The position numbers were made by a program, and so were the translations under genes. The notes below the pieces were generated by a model. The model did no database searches. It was given only the letters and a program-made list of their open reading frames with translations, and was not told the DNA's origin. This document shows positions 1 through 10,654 of a stretch of DNA of 64,000 nucleotides, in pieces; position 1 is the first letter of the stretch, and each line of letters opens with the position of its first letter. Source of the DNA: Flavobacterium praedii (GTDB taxonomy: Bacteria; Bacteroidota; Bacteroidia; Flavobacteriales; Flavobacteriaceae); assembly GCF_026810365.1 (NCBI RefSeq), contig NZ_CP113948.1:3001001-3065000 (forward strand), given 5' to 3'.

Positions 1-373
1 TTTGAGCTTTACCCGTTTCTAAATACTCCTGAAAATGCTTTTCGAATAAATCGGTTGCACCACGAGAAGAACCAATGTTAATTCCAAAAATAGCTTCTTT
101 TGACCAACCTGATTTCTCTATAGCAGAGCGAGAAGCAACCATCGCATACAAAACCGATTTATCCAAAGCTTTGTATTTTATATCAGATTGCCTCAATAAC
201 TCAACTTCTGCTTTAGAAGTAGTATCAAGAGCAGCAACTAATGTCTCATTATGATCTAAAAATTGTGTGGAGAAACAAGGATTTTCCGTTAGATAATTTT
301 CCCAAATGATATCGGATGAATTTCCTAAAGACGAAATGGAAGCTATAGCGGTAATGGAGATAGTTTGTGACAA
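1..373 (-). CDS. Beta-ketoacyl synthase family protein, N-terminal part (cut by window edge)
   Basis: The first 124 codons of a thiolase-fold ketoacyl synthase are visible: an N-terminal strand (SQTISITAIASISSLG), a helical cap, then INIGSSRGATDLFEKHF, which matches the region before the active-site cysteine in KAS-type enzymes. The catalytic residues lie beyond the window edge. There is no in-frame ATG; an in-frame TAA lies eight codons before this point, so TTG at 371-373 is the best start (ATT just before it is possible). It lies 163 bp downstream of bioA on the same strand. A ketoacyl synthase next to bio genes may help make or extend the pimeloyl chain; that role is inference. Confidence 0.75.
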   Translation of the reverse strand, partial: MSQTISITAIASISSLGNSSDIIWENYLTENPCFSTQFLDHNETLVAALDTTSKAEVELLRQSDIKYKALDKSVLYAMVASRSAIEKSGWSKEAIFGINIGSSRGATDLFEKHFQEYLETGKAQ

Positions 374-536
374 AATATTCAGTTCTTATTTTACTGCAAA
401 GGTCGCAAAGTTTTATGCAAAGTCTGCAACTGAATACACTTTTATAACAACAGAATAAAACAAATTGTTACAATTATAAAGTCAAAAACAGTTTGCGATA
501 CTTTGATACTCCTTTGTTTCTCTTTGCGAAATAATT
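374..536. repeat. Palindromic CGCAAAG-type intergenic element (copy 1)
   Basis: The left side carries three repeats of the type GCAAAG (near 395-420) and the right side their complements (CTTTG, CTTTG, CTCTTTGCGA near 498-530), so the stretch can fold on itself. The same words recur at 2462-2575, 44395-44490, 60340-60450 and in the tandem array at 63230-63950. It separates bioA from the ketoacyl-synthase gene. Confidence 0.6.
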
Positions 537-1841
537 TTACGCTATTTCCAATGCTTTTTCGACTACTTCATACACTATTTGCAATTGTGCATCCGTAATG
601 ACATAAGGAGGCAAAATGTAAACAATATTCCCAACAGGACGCAAAATCACACCATTTGCAATAAAAAAATCATAAAGTTTGTTGCGCAATGTCCCATAAT
701 AACTTGCTGAAGATTCTGTTTTTATTTCTAAAGCAAAAATAACTCCTAACACTCGAGTCACAGTAACCATTGGGTGATTTTCAATTCGCATTTTAAATTC
801 CAAATGCCTTTTATTTATGCGAACTAAATTATTTTGCATAACATCCGTTTCCAACAAAGTCAAACTAGCCAAGGCCGCCGCACAACCCGTAGGATTTGCC
901 GTAAAAGTATGGCCATGAAAAAGTGCTTTATTGATATCGTCATCATAAAAAGCGTCAAAAAGAGCTGAAGTAAAAGTCGTTATCGCCATAGGAATGGTTC
1001 CTCCAGTCAACGCTTTGGACAAACAAATCATATCTGGTTTTTGTGTCAAATAATCACAGGCAAACGTTTTTCCCGTTTTTCCAAATCCCGTCATCACTTC
1101 ATCTGCAATTGTCAGAATATTATTTTCTAGACAAATTTGAAGCAATTGATCCAATGCTTCGGGTTCATACATCACCATTCCAGCAGCACCTTGCACCAAG
1201 GGTTCAAATATAAAGCCCGCGCAATTATTGTTTTTAATGACTTCACGCAACGTATCAAAACTAATTTGCTCCTGTCCTTCTAACGGAACCGGAATCCGAA
1301 CCACATCAATAAACATTCCTTGAAATGCCTGTGTATAAAACGATATTCCGCTGGCAGCCATCGCCGCAAAAGTGTCACCGTGAAAAGCATTTTCAAAAGC
1401 AATAATCGTCGTTCTCTTTTCGCCTTTATTATAGAAATACTGCAAAGCCACTTTGATGGCAACTTCAACAGATGTCGAGCCATTATCAGAGAAAAAAACT
1501 TTCTTTTGATTATCAGGCAAAATAGCTAATAGCTTTTCGGCCAAAATAATGGCTGGTTCATGAGTAAATCCGCCAAACAAAACGTGTTCTAAAGTTGTCA
1601 ATTGCTTGTAAATCGCATCGGCAATGAATTTATTGGAATGTCCATAAGGATTGACCCACCAAGAGGCGATGGCATCAATATATTCTTTTTGATTTTCATC
1701 CCAAAGCAAAGCCCCTTCCCCTTTCGTTATAGCAATAGGAAGTGCTGCCGTTTTGTGCTGCGTATAAGGGTGCCAAAGATATTGGCTGTCTCTTTCGATT
1801 AGCCCCCTAGCCCCCAAAGGGAAAATATTTGTAGTACTCAT
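537..1841 (-). CDS. bioA: Adenosylmethionine-8-amino-7-oxononanoate aminotransferase
   Basis: A class III PLP aminotransferase of 434 residues that transfers the amino group of S-adenosylmethionine to 8-amino-7-oxononanoate, giving 7,8-diaminopelargonate in biotin synthesis. Seen: the substrate-site motif LWHPYTQHK near residue 22, the PLP-site motif ADEVMTGFGKTG at 246-258, and the Schiff-base lysine K276 in LSKALTGG. The stop of bioD lies 2 bp before the start, so the two are co-transcribed. The first dozen codons are odd: FPLGARGL is encoded by a GC-rich palindrome (1801-1821) that also occurs inside metG, so the N-terminus may have been lengthened by a repeat insertion. Confidence 0.95.
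   Translation of the reverse strand: MSTTNIFPLGARGLIERDSQYLWHPYTQHKTAALPIAITKGEGALLWDENQKEYIDAIASWWVNPYGHSNKFIADAIYKQLTTLEHVLFGGFTHEPAIILAEKLLAILPDNQKKVFFSDNGSTSVEVAIKVALQYFYNKGEKRTTIIAFENAFHGDTFAAMAASGISFYTQAFQGMFIDVVRIPVPLEGQEQISFDTLREVIKNNNCAGFIFEPLVQGAAGMVMYEPEALDQLLQICLENNILTIADEVMTGFGKTGKTFACDYLTQKPDMICLSKALTGGTIPMAITTFTSALFDAFYDDDINKALFHGHTFTANPTGCAAALASLTLLETDVMQNNLVRINKRHLEFKMRIENHPMVTVTRVLGVIFALEIKTESSASYYGTLRNKLYDFFIANGVILRPVGNIVYILPPYVITDAQLQIVYEVVEKALEIA
1801..1821. repeat. GC-rich palindromic repeat inside the 5' end of bioA
   Basis: AGCCCCCTAGCCCCCAAAGG on the plus strand closely matches the sequence at 47575-47597 inside metG. Such C-run/G-run words stand out in AT-rich DNA. 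It is translated in frame as part of the BioA N-terminal extension. Confidence 0.6.
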
Positions 1842-1843
1842 AA

Positions 1844-2461
1844 TTATAAATTCAATAATTTTTCTCGAAACCGATCTGCATATTCTTTGATTACATTTTG
1901 GTCAAAGTACGGTTCTTGCTCGATTCTTCCAATACATTTAATGCCTGTTTTATTCAAAATTACAGATTCGGTTGATTTATTTTCATCCCCAGAAAAAATA
2001 ATTCCAGCAATCGCTATTTTACGATTAAGCAAGGATTCAATAGTAAGCAACGTATGATTGATACTCCCTAAATAATGTCTTGACACCACAATCACTTTAT
2101 AATCTGATCGAATCAAATCAATGACACAATCCGCTTCATTCAATGGTACAAAAACACCCCCTGCTCCTTCTATAACAAGATGATTATTCGTATTTGGTTC
2201 TATTATATTTTCTAAATCAATAGAAATTCCATCAATTTCAGCAGCAAGATGTGGACTTGCTGGCGTGTTGAGCAAATAGCTATTGGGGTGAATTACCGTT
2301 GTAACATTAGAGACAAACGACTTGATTTTATGACTATCAGAATGATCAACATCACCAGCTTGTATAGGTTTCCAGTAATCAGCTTCTAAAGCTTCTACTA
2401 TAATGGCAGAAGCAATTGTTTTACCTACATCGGTAGAAATTCCTGTAATAAATAGTTTCAT
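1844..2461 (-). CDS. bioD: Dethiobiotin synthetase
   Basis: ATP-dependent carboxylase of 205 residues that closes the ureido ring of 7,8-diaminopelargonate to give dethiobiotin. The P-loop GISTDVGKT sits at residues 7-15; WKPIQAGD (near 31) and the EGAGGVFVPLNE motif (near 98) are typical of BioD. Length is slightly under the usual 215-240. It lies between bioF and bioA in the order bioF-bioD-bioA and is almost contiguous with bioA. Confidence 0.95.
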   Translation of the reverse strand: MKLFITGISTDVGKTIASAIIVEALEADYWKPIQAGDVDHSDSHKIKSFVSNVTTVIHPNSYLLNTPASPHLAAEIDGISIDLENIIEPNTNNHLVIEGAGGVFVPLNEADCVIDLIRSDYKVIVVSRHYLGSINHTLLTIESLLNRKIAIAGIIFSGDENKSTESVILNKTGIKCIGRIEQEPYFDQNVIKEYADRFREKLLNL

Positions 2462-2594
2462 ATATTTTTATTTCGCAAAGATTCGCAAAGTTAAAAGAAG
2501 AAACACCAAGATCTACATTCAAAAATTTCTTTGTACACCTTTGCGTTTTTCACTTTGAAAACCTTAGAGTTATATTTTTAATTTAAATTTATTT
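2462..2594. repeat. CGCAAAG-type palindromic spacer between bioF and bioD (copy 2)
   Basis: TTTCGCAAAGATTCGCAAAG on the left is complemented by CTTTGTACACCTTTGCG and CACTTTG on the right, giving an imperfect fold-back of about 100 bp. It sits inside the biotin gene cluster without an obvious T-run, so it need not terminate transcription. Confidence 0.55.
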
Positions 2595-3731
2595 CTAAAA
2601 AACAAAGCTACTCAATAACGTCAAGACTTTGGTAATTTCTTCTTTGCTATTAAAACTGTGCAAGCAAAACCGCAATCGTTCCTGTCCTTCGGGAACAGTT
2701 GGCGAAAGTATGGCTTTTACATCAAAACCATTTTGTTGTAGCAAACTCGCAATACTTTTTACCTTTTCATTTCCTGGAATAATCACACTTTGAATAGCCG
2801 ATTTACTGCGAACAAACAACGGATTCAAATACAACATTTTTTTTACCTGATTGAAAAAAACAATATTCTCTCTAAGCGATTCAATTGCATTTTTATCTGT
2901 TTCTAAATGATGGTAGCCCATTAAAATAGTTGCAACAGAATGTGGAGAAAGTCCTGTGGTGTAAATAAAACTTCGAGCAAAATTCACGAGATAGGACTGT
3001 AACTCATTCGAACCCAAAACAACTGCTCCATGACAGCCCAATCCTTTTCCAAAAGTCATAATTCTAGCAAAAACCTTATCCTGCAATTGTAAACTTTGAA
3101 TCAATCCTTCTCCTTTTTCTCCGAAAACACCCAAAGCATGAGCTTCGTCCACCACTAGATAACAGTTGTACTTTTCAGAAACAGCAATCAATTCTTCCAT
3201 GTTGGGACAATCGCCATCCATAGAAAAAACAGATTCAGTCACAATATAGATTAAAGTGTTAGGATTCCGTTGAATTAGCAACTCCAAATCCTCAAAATCA
3301 TTGTGTTTGAATTTATAGGCTTTGGCAATCGATAATTGTATGCCATCTCGAATCGAAGCGTGACAAAGTTCATCATACAAAATGAGATCCCCTTTTTGAG
3401 GAACAGTGCCAAAGAAACCAACATTGGCATCATAACCCGAATTGAACAGTAAAGCAGTTTCTGATTGATGGAATTGGGCAATTTTGTGTTCTGTTTCGGT
3501 ATATAAAGAGTGGTTTCCGGAGAGCAAACGCGAACCCGTGGCTCCGTTACTTTTTATATTTCGATCCAATAAAAGTTGATGGGTCTCGTTGAAAATCATT
3601 TCGGATTTTGAAAAACCGATATAATCATTCGAAGCAAAATCAATTAAATCATTCGGCTGTGGAAGAATGCGTAATGATTTATTTTTGTTGCGGATTTCGA
3701 GTTTAACGGCAAGGTTTTTGGGAAAATTCAT
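2595..3731 (-). CDS. bioF: 8-amino-7-oxononanoate synthase
   Basis: A PLP-dependent alpha-oxoamine synthase of 378 residues condensing L-alanine with a pimeloyl thioester in the first ring-forming step of biotin synthesis. Seen: NDYIGFS (35-41), SNGATGSRLLSGNH (61-74), the PLP aspartate/histidine in DEAHALGVFG (195-204) and the Schiff-base lysine K229 in TFGKGLGCHGA. It is first in the minus-strand order bioF-bioD-bioA. The protein looks complete. Confidence 0.95.
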   Translation of the reverse strand: MNFPKNLAVKLEIRNKNKSLRILPQPNDLIDFASNDYIGFSKSEMIFNETHQLLLDRNIKSNGATGSRLLSGNHSLYTETEHKIAQFHQSETALLFNSGYDANVGFFGTVPQKGDLILYDELCHASIRDGIQLSIAKAYKFKHNDFEDLELLIQRNPNTLIYIVTESVFSMDGDCPNMEELIAVSEKYNCYLVVDEAHALGVFGEKGEGLIQSLQLQDKVFARIMTFGKGLGCHGAVVLGSNELQSYLVNFARSFIYTTGLSPHSVATILMGYHHLETDKNAIESLRENIVFFNQVKKMLYLNPLFVRSKSAIQSVIIPGNEKVKSIASLLQQNGFDVKAILSPTVPEGQERLRFCLHSFNSKEEITKVLTLLSSFVF

Positions 3732-3795
3732 AAAAGCAAATTTAAGAAAATATTTTTTTTACCTAATGATCTTATATAATCTATTTGCTCAAAAT

Positions 3796-3825
3796 AAAAA
3801 TGCCTGACAAGAGCCAGGCATTTTT
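3796..3825 (-). terminator. Rho-independent terminator of atpDC
   Basis: An 11-bp stem (AAAAATGCCTG with CAGGCATTTTT) and a short loop, with T-runs on both sides. It lies 17 bp after the atpC stop codon and before bioF. Confidence 0.85.
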
Positions 3826-3842
3826 TTTAAAACTAAATTGTC

Positions 3843-4124
3843 TTAGTCAGCTAAAACAATTACTTTATTATCTTTTAACTCCAGAGTACCTGAGGCAATT
3901 TCTAAAGTATAATTTTGATCATTTACTTTGGTAAATAAACTGGCAGTTTCTTCGTTTAAATCAAAGCTAGGAGCAGTGATATTAACGGTTCCTTTTTGCA
4001 ATAAAGAAACTATTGGCGCGTGGTTATTCAACATTTGAAAACGACCGTCTACTCCTGGAACAGAAATAGAAGTGATTTCTCCTGAAAATAATTTCGCTTC
4101 TGGTGATACTATTTCTAATAACAT
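3843..4124 (-). CDS. atpC: F-type ATP synthase epsilon subunit, short form
   Basis: 93 residues forming only the N-terminal beta-sandwich: LEIVSPEAKLFSGEITSISV and GRFQMLNNHAPIVSLLQKGTV are typical. The C-terminal two-helix inhibitory domain of longer epsilon subunits (about 130 residues) is absent, as is common in Bacteroidota. It acts in the F1 central stalk with gamma. It follows atpD after 84 bp and ends at a strong terminator. Confidence 0.93.
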   Translation of the reverse strand: MLLEIVSPEAKLFSGEITSISVPGVDGRFQMLNNHAPIVSLLQKGTVNITAPSFDLNEETASLFTKVNDQNYTLEIASGTLELKDNKVIVLAD

Positions 4125-4208
4125 ATTTTTTATAGTTAGAAGATGGAAAATGAAAGATGGAAGATGAAGAATTTACTTCTAACTTCTAACTTCTGACTTC
4201 CAACTTTA
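4125..4208. repeat. Short-period repeat between atpD and atpC
   Basis: One half is built of GAAAGATGGAAGATGAAGAA-like words and the other of CTTCTAA, CTTCTAA, CTTCTGA, CTTCCAA. The two halves are partly complementary, so the spacer can fold. Such simple repeats look like replication slippage on a palindromic spacer. Confidence 0.5.
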
Positions 4209-5723
<1,515 letters not shown>

Positions 5724-5804
5724 TTATGTGTTTATTAAATAGCTATTTAGGTTTATGAAATACAGCCCATCGAAATCGCTCGACTGGATACTTTTTTCAG
5801 AGTG

Positions 5805-5834
5805 CAAAGATAATTTTTTAAAATATAAAATCAA
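5805..5834 (-). promoter_or_regulatory. Bacteroidota-type promoter of atpDC
   Basis: On the minus strand a TTG (5832-5834) is followed after 19 nt by TATCTTTG (5805-5812), matching the primary sigma factor consensus TTG-N19-TAnnTTTG. The predicted leader before atpD is about 75-80 nt. Confidence 0.7.
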
Positions 5835-5929
5835 TATTTTTTTTTATAAAAAAAGCTAATTTTTTAATGAATTGACTTTTAAGTCGTTTCAAACTATCAA
5901 ATCAAAGCATTTTACATGAAATACAAAAA

Positions 5930-5957
5930 AAACCACCTCGTTATAAACAGGTGGTTT
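5930..5957 (-). terminator. Terminator after the SGNH-hydrolase lipoprotein gene
   Basis: AAACCACCT pairs with AGGTGGTTT around a 10-nt loop, followed on the minus strand by a run of eight T. It lies 27 bp after the stop codon at 5984. Confidence 0.85.
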
Positions 5958-5983
5958 AGATATTAATTTAAAAATTAAATTTA

Positions 5984-7477
5984 TTACAAAGTTTTCGGAT
6001 ATTGAATTCCATATTTCTCTAAATCTACTGTTCTTAAAGTGGAATCGTATTTTTTATTTATTGCATTTACAAAAAGATTAGCAATATAAGCATACCCTCT
6101 TGGACTTGGATGAACACCATCTAATGAAAAAGCACCACCAGTAACATATGCAGAGGTAATCTGAAAATTCCCAAATGGAACACCCGTTGTAGACAATTGA
6201 GTCATTGCTGCTTTAGCATCTACAAAGGCTAAACCTTTTGCATCAGCAATTGATTTTATCGTTTCGTTATAAGCATTAGTAGCCGTTACTACTTCTTTTA
6301 TTTCATCTTTTGATAAAACCCATTGATCAGATAAAGGAACCGAAATCCCATTTATTTTAGTAGGATCACTACCTACTGGAGTACCTATAAAAGAACTAGC
6401 TAGCAATACTACCAAGTCTTCTTTAGTAGCCTGTCTATAAGAAGGAACTCCATAAGCGGATAAATTAGTTAAGTAACTATCAACAATTACAACAGCATTA
6501 TTACCTGGAACAAATTTTATAGTTCTTCTAGCTGCTTCTTCTGGTGTAATAGCATTAAAATCCTTCACCATTTTTTGTAAACCAGCGTTGTATTGTGCAT
6601 AACCAGCGTTTAACTGATCCGCTTTTGTAGCATCCAAAGCTACTGGATTATAAGGAACTGTAGTAAAATACGGCAGGGTAGTAACATAAGGTAAATTGGC
6701 AACTACACCTTTTGCTCCTTTTGCTGTCAAATTAGCTACCAAAGCATTATACACATTTGCAAAAACATTTGGATCAGTAATATCATTTCCTCCATAAGTT
6801 GAAGGATCCAAATTACCTGTTTGGTTTACACCAATTCCACCTGATGTTGCATACCCTAATACATCATTTCCACCTATAAATAAAGAAAAGAAAGTTGGAG
6901 ATTGCGCTAATGCATCAGCCAAAACAGTAGTTGAACCCGAAGTAGCAAAACGTGCATAATATGGGTTTGCTTTACCCGAAGCCACAAATGCTACGTTTCC
7001 ATATCCTGCAGCTAGTAAATGATAACTTTTCGCCCCAGGAACACCCAAATTATTAAAAGGACCTGTTAAATGAGTCGTTACTTCTGTAGTTGGAACACCA
7101 ACTACTGAACCAATAACAGGCTTTTTAGTTTTATCATCAAATGAAATAATAGCTTTTCTTGTTCCTGCAATAACATTTCCGCCTAACAAAAGACCTCCAA
7201 AATTATCTGCCATTAGCGGAGTTGTAAAAGTTCCACCTCCAGCAGGCTCAAATTGTTGCGCCAATATATTCACGTATGAATTTTCTTGTCCCGCTTTAAA
7301 AAGCGCACCATCACTATACCCTGCCGCAAAAGAATCTCCCAAAGCCACATATTTTGTCAAAACAGCTGCACCAGGAGTAACTGGTACTTCTACAGGAGCC
7401 GAATCTTCATCGTTATTATTATTACATGCTACAAAGCTTAAAGAAGCTAATAGTAGCCATTTGAAATTTTTTATCAT
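5984..7477 (-). CDS. SGNH/GDSL-family hydrolase lipoprotein
   Basis: 497 residues, predicted outer-membrane lipoprotein (lipobox SFVAC, Cys18). The SGNH blocks are present: VALGDSFAAGYSDG with nucleophile Ser49, the GGND block in FIGGNDVLGYA, and the Asp/His block LDGVHPSPRGYAY with D453 and H456. Such enzymes cleave ester bonds of lipids or acetylated glycans. The gene starts 37 bp after the TonB-dependent receptor gene and ends at a terminator, so the two form an operon: a surface esterase with an importer. The substrate cannot be read from sequence. Confidence 0.85.
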   Translation of the reverse strand: MIKNFKWLLLASLSFVACNNNNDEDSAPVEVPVTPGAAVLTKYVALGDSFAAGYSDGALFKAGQENSYVNILAQQFEPAGGGTFTTPLMADNFGGLLLGGNVIAGTRKAIISFDDKTKKPVIGSVVGVPTTEVTTHLTGPFNNLGVPGAKSYHLLAAGYGNVAFVASGKANPYYARFATSGSTTVLADALAQSPTFFSLFIGGNDVLGYATSGGIGVNQTGNLDPSTYGGNDITDPNVFANVYNALVANLTAKGAKGVVANLPYVTTLPYFTTVPYNPVALDATKADQLNAGYAQYNAGLQKMVKDFNAITPEEAARRTIKFVPGNNAVVIVDSYLTNLSAYGVPSYRQATKEDLVVLLASSFIGTPVGSDPTKINGISVPLSDQWVLSKDEIKEVVTATNAYNETIKSIADAKGLAFVDAKAAMTQLSTTGVPFGNFQITSAYVTGGAFSLDGVHPSPRGYAYIANLFVNAINKKYDSTLRTVDLEKYGIQYPKTL

Positions 7478-7514
7478 ATTCTATATTTTTAAGTTTTTGT
7501 CTTGTCTAATTTAA

Positions 7515-10352
7515 TTATGGATTAATTGTCATTGAAGCAAACCACTGTTGCCCAATTGAACCAGCTCCAATTACTTGAATATAATCTTTTCCTCCAATAT
7601 TAGTTGCCCCTACTTTGAACAATAATTTACAGGTTGGAACAGCATAATTGATTTGAGCATCAACTACAGTGGCCGAAGGAATCATACCATCAGCAAAAGA
7701 GGATTGCCATAAATACTCAGAATTCCATCTTACATTGGTATTGAATCCAAAATTTTTAAATAATCTTGTATTCCCTAAAGAAGCTTTAACCCTGTGTTTC
7801 GGAGTATTAAATCCAGTTACAAAACCTGGGTCTTGTGATTGATCAAAATCCAATTGCGAATAATTATAATTAGCACCTAATTCGAAGTTTTTATATACTT
7901 TTTTAGACAATCCCAAGCCAAAACCTAAAGAAGCCACATCTGCAGAAGTATTCGAATACACTTGGTAAATCCTTCTATCTCCTCTAACCAAAGCATAAAC
8001 TGGACTTAATGGATCAGTCGGAACAAAAGCAGCATTCACATCACCGTAATACACACCAGCTACTCTAGAAGTATTCAAGAAATGATTGTATTGATTGTAA
8101 TACCCATTAATATCCACTGACAAATCATTATTGATTATAGTTCTGTATCCTAATTCATAAGCTTTTACTTCTTCTGGACGAACTAAATTTACGTTTGCCG
8201 ATTTTAATTTAGCAGCAGCTCCAGCCACATCCGATGGATTCTTAGCCAACTCTTTACCAAATTCTTGTACAGAAGTTAAGGTATAAGATTTATTGTAAGC
8301 ATTTGTTCCATCCATAACAACAGTTGCAGTAGGTTTTCCTATAGCTGTATATGCAGCTTGACCAGCCGCACTCACATTTCTAACTTCAGAATAACGAACT
8401 AAATTCTCAGGAGCAGATCCAATTAAAGCAAACGGCCCTAAGTCAAGTCCAATATACTGATCTTGTGTAGTAGGATTTCTAAAACCTGTTTGGTAAGAAA
8501 CTCTAAAATTGTGTGTTTTTTTAGCCCCAGCCGAATAAACTGCAGAAATCCTAGGAGAAATATTTCCATCAAAATTTTGACTTTTGTCGTAACGAATAGA
8601 AGCAACCAACTTTAAACGATCTTCCAAAAGCAATTTAGACGCTTGAGTATAAATACCATATTCATTATAACGAATTGGACCATCATAATCGGTAAAAATA
8701 GAACCACTAGAATTCATTTCGTATTGACGAGCAGAACCACCTACCTGAATTTCAGCAAACTTCATTAAATCTTTAAAATTATAGTTTACATCCGCATGAT
8801 AAATTTTCGATTGATCTGTAAATTTCGAACCTTTTGTAAAGTCTGGATCACTTTTAACAGCATTTAAAGCAGCATTAAATTCAGAAGAACCTGGCTCAAA
8901 TCTTGGTTTACCAGTAGGAGTAGGTAAAAAAGTCTCTAATCCTACAGGCTTAATATTATAATCGGCATAGTTTCTAGCATTTAATGCAGATAAAGTTGCA
9001 TCTGTACCTAATACTGCACCAGAATACTGAAACGCAGTAGCATAATTAGTAAACCATTCCGTATCCGATTTAGCAGCTCTTTGAACATTCCAACCTGCAA
9101 AACGCATATCATATGAGTTCCCAGCATCTTCAGCAGAACGATAGGCTCTTGCAAAAAAGTTTTTACCTTTTACTTCAAATTTAATTTGACTCATAAAGAA
9201 ATCATTCAAAGCATATCTGTTTGCTCCTTGATAGATCGTATTCCCTAATCCTAATTTGTATTGAAGAATAAATTCAGTGTCATTTTCCCATGGTTTGAAA
9301 TGCATAGAGAAATCGGCTTTTACACTGTTCACTTTATTATCATTCAAGTCTTTTTCACGGTATCCTGTTCTACTTACTTGGCCTACATTAGTAATAAAAG
9401 TAGTCACCTCATCACCATAAATATTTAAACCATCATAATTTTGATTTGTTTCATGGCCTATAGTTCCGCCAGTCATACTTCTTCTATCATCAGCGATCCA
9501 TTCTGTAGCTTTCATATAGTTAAAATTAGCTTTCACAGCAAAATGTTTACTAAAAGCTGTAGCGGCTCTAAGCCCCATGTCAAAATAATCATTGGTTCCC
9601 GCCACATCTTGAGAAGTTTGACCGTATTTAACATAAGTACTAATTCCTTGATTGGTAAAAGGGCTTTTACTATTCATGAATAAAATTCCATTGAAAGCAT
9701 TAGCACCATACAAGGCAGACGATGCTCCAGGCAAAAGTTCTACACTAGCTACATCAATATCAGAAAGCCCAATTAAATTTCCCAAAACAAAGTTCAATGC
9801 AGGAGAAGAATTATCCATTCCATCTACCAATTGCATAAAACGAGTATTTCCTACGGCAGCAAAACCTCTGGTATTAACCGTTTTAAACGAAATACTACTC
9901 GTATTGAATTGTACTTCTTTTAAATTCTCAAGACCATCATAGAATGTTGGAGCAGTAGTACTTTTTACTTGTGCAATTCCCATTCTCTCAATCGTAACAG
10001 GAGATTGAAGCACACGTTCAGGAGCTCTAGAAGCAGAAACAACAATTTCATTTAATTTTGTTTCTTCCGAATTAATTTTAACCCTAACTTTTTGAGATAC
10101 CGTTTCTATCTTTAACGAAGAAGACAAATACCCTAGGGCGGTAACTTCAATTGAAAATGGAAGCGTTTGATTTGTGACCAAAACAAAAGAACCATCATAA
10201 TCCGTAATAGTTCCTTCCTTTGATCCAGCAATCGAAACATTTGCTCCTGGGATGGGTTGATTATTCTCATCAGTTACAACACCTTTGATAGAATTTTGCG
10301 CAAAAGATATGCTACAAAAGAACAATGTTAAAAAAAGTAAATACAATCTCAT
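7515..10352 (-). CDS. TonB-dependent outer-membrane receptor with carboxypeptidase-D-like N-terminal domain
   Basis: 945 residues. A signal peptide (MRLYLLFLTLFFCSISFAQ) is followed by a CarboxypepD_reg-like beta-sandwich (IKGVVTDENNQPIPGANVSI, about 23-105), a plug domain (EIVVSASRAPERVLQSPVTI through SALYGANAFNGILFMNS) and a 22-strand-type barrel with alternating aromatic strands. It imports a ligand across the outer membrane using TonB/ExbBD energy. It is paired with an SGNH esterase lipoprotein rather than a SusD protein, so it is not a typical SusCD polysaccharide importer. Confidence 0.92.
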   Translation of the reverse strand: MRLYLLFLTLFFCSISFAQNSIKGVVTDENNQPIPGANVSIAGSKEGTITDYDGSFVLVTNQTLPFSIEVTALGYLSSSLKIETVSQKVRVKINSEETKLNEIVVSASRAPERVLQSPVTIERMGIAQVKSTTAPTFYDGLENLKEVQFNTSSISFKTVNTRGFAAVGNTRFMQLVDGMDNSSPALNFVLGNLIGLSDIDVASVELLPGASSALYGANAFNGILFMNSKSPFTNQGISTYVKYGQTSQDVAGTNDYFDMGLRAATAFSKHFAVKANFNYMKATEWIADDRRSMTGGTIGHETNQNYDGLNIYGDEVTTFITNVGQVSRTGYREKDLNDNKVNSVKADFSMHFKPWENDTEFILQYKLGLGNTIYQGANRYALNDFFMSQIKFEVKGKNFFARAYRSAEDAGNSYDMRFAGWNVQRAAKSDTEWFTNYATAFQYSGAVLGTDATLSALNARNYADYNIKPVGLETFLPTPTGKPRFEPGSSEFNAALNAVKSDPDFTKGSKFTDQSKIYHADVNYNFKDLMKFAEIQVGGSARQYEMNSSGSIFTDYDGPIRYNEYGIYTQASKLLLEDRLKLVASIRYDKSQNFDGNISPRISAVYSAGAKKTHNFRVSYQTGFRNPTTQDQYIGLDLGPFALIGSAPENLVRYSEVRNVSAAGQAAYTAIGKPTATVVMDGTNAYNKSYTLTSVQEFGKELAKNPSDVAGAAAKLKSANVNLVRPEEVKAYELGYRTIINNDLSVDINGYYNQYNHFLNTSRVAGVYYGDVNAAFVPTDPLSPVYALVRGDRRIYQVYSNTSADVASLGFGLGLSKKVYKNFELGANYNYSQLDFDQSQDPGFVTGFNTPKHRVKASLGNTRLFKNFGFNTNVRWNSEYLWQSSFADGMIPSATVVDAQINYAVPTCKLLFKVGATNIGGKDYIQVIGAGSIGQQWFASMTINP

Positions 10353-10602
10353 TTCTCTAATTTTTGTTGGTTAATGGCGCCAAATTACATATATTTTTTA
10401 ATTATCAATAGTTTTATTTAAAATATTTGTTATTATTATTAACGTTTACATCAATTAAATAACAATTTCATATTTTTACTTTTTACACTTTTAATAATAA
10501 TATAATGCGATATACATATTAAATACTATGCATACATAATAATTTAGCAATTCTATTAAATTTATCATAAAATTTACATCGATTTCGTAAAAAGTAAAAA
10601 AC
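10353..10602. other. Gene-free, very AT-rich region upstream of the TonB receptor
   Basis: About 250 bp between the receptor start and the glmS terminator. It is rich in short A/T runs. No open frame, convincing -7 element or clear inverted repeat was found; the receptor promoter must lie here. Confidence 0.5.
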
Positions 10603-10635
10603 AAAAAAAGGCGAGAAATAAATCTCGCCTTTTTT
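10603..10635 (-). terminator. Terminator of glmS
   Basis: AAAAAAGGCGAGA pairs with TCTCGCCTTTTTT (13 bp) around a six-base loop, with T-runs in both directions. It lies 20 bp after the glmS stop. Confidence 0.88.
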
Positions 10636-10654
10636 AAAATTTTAAATAAATTAA

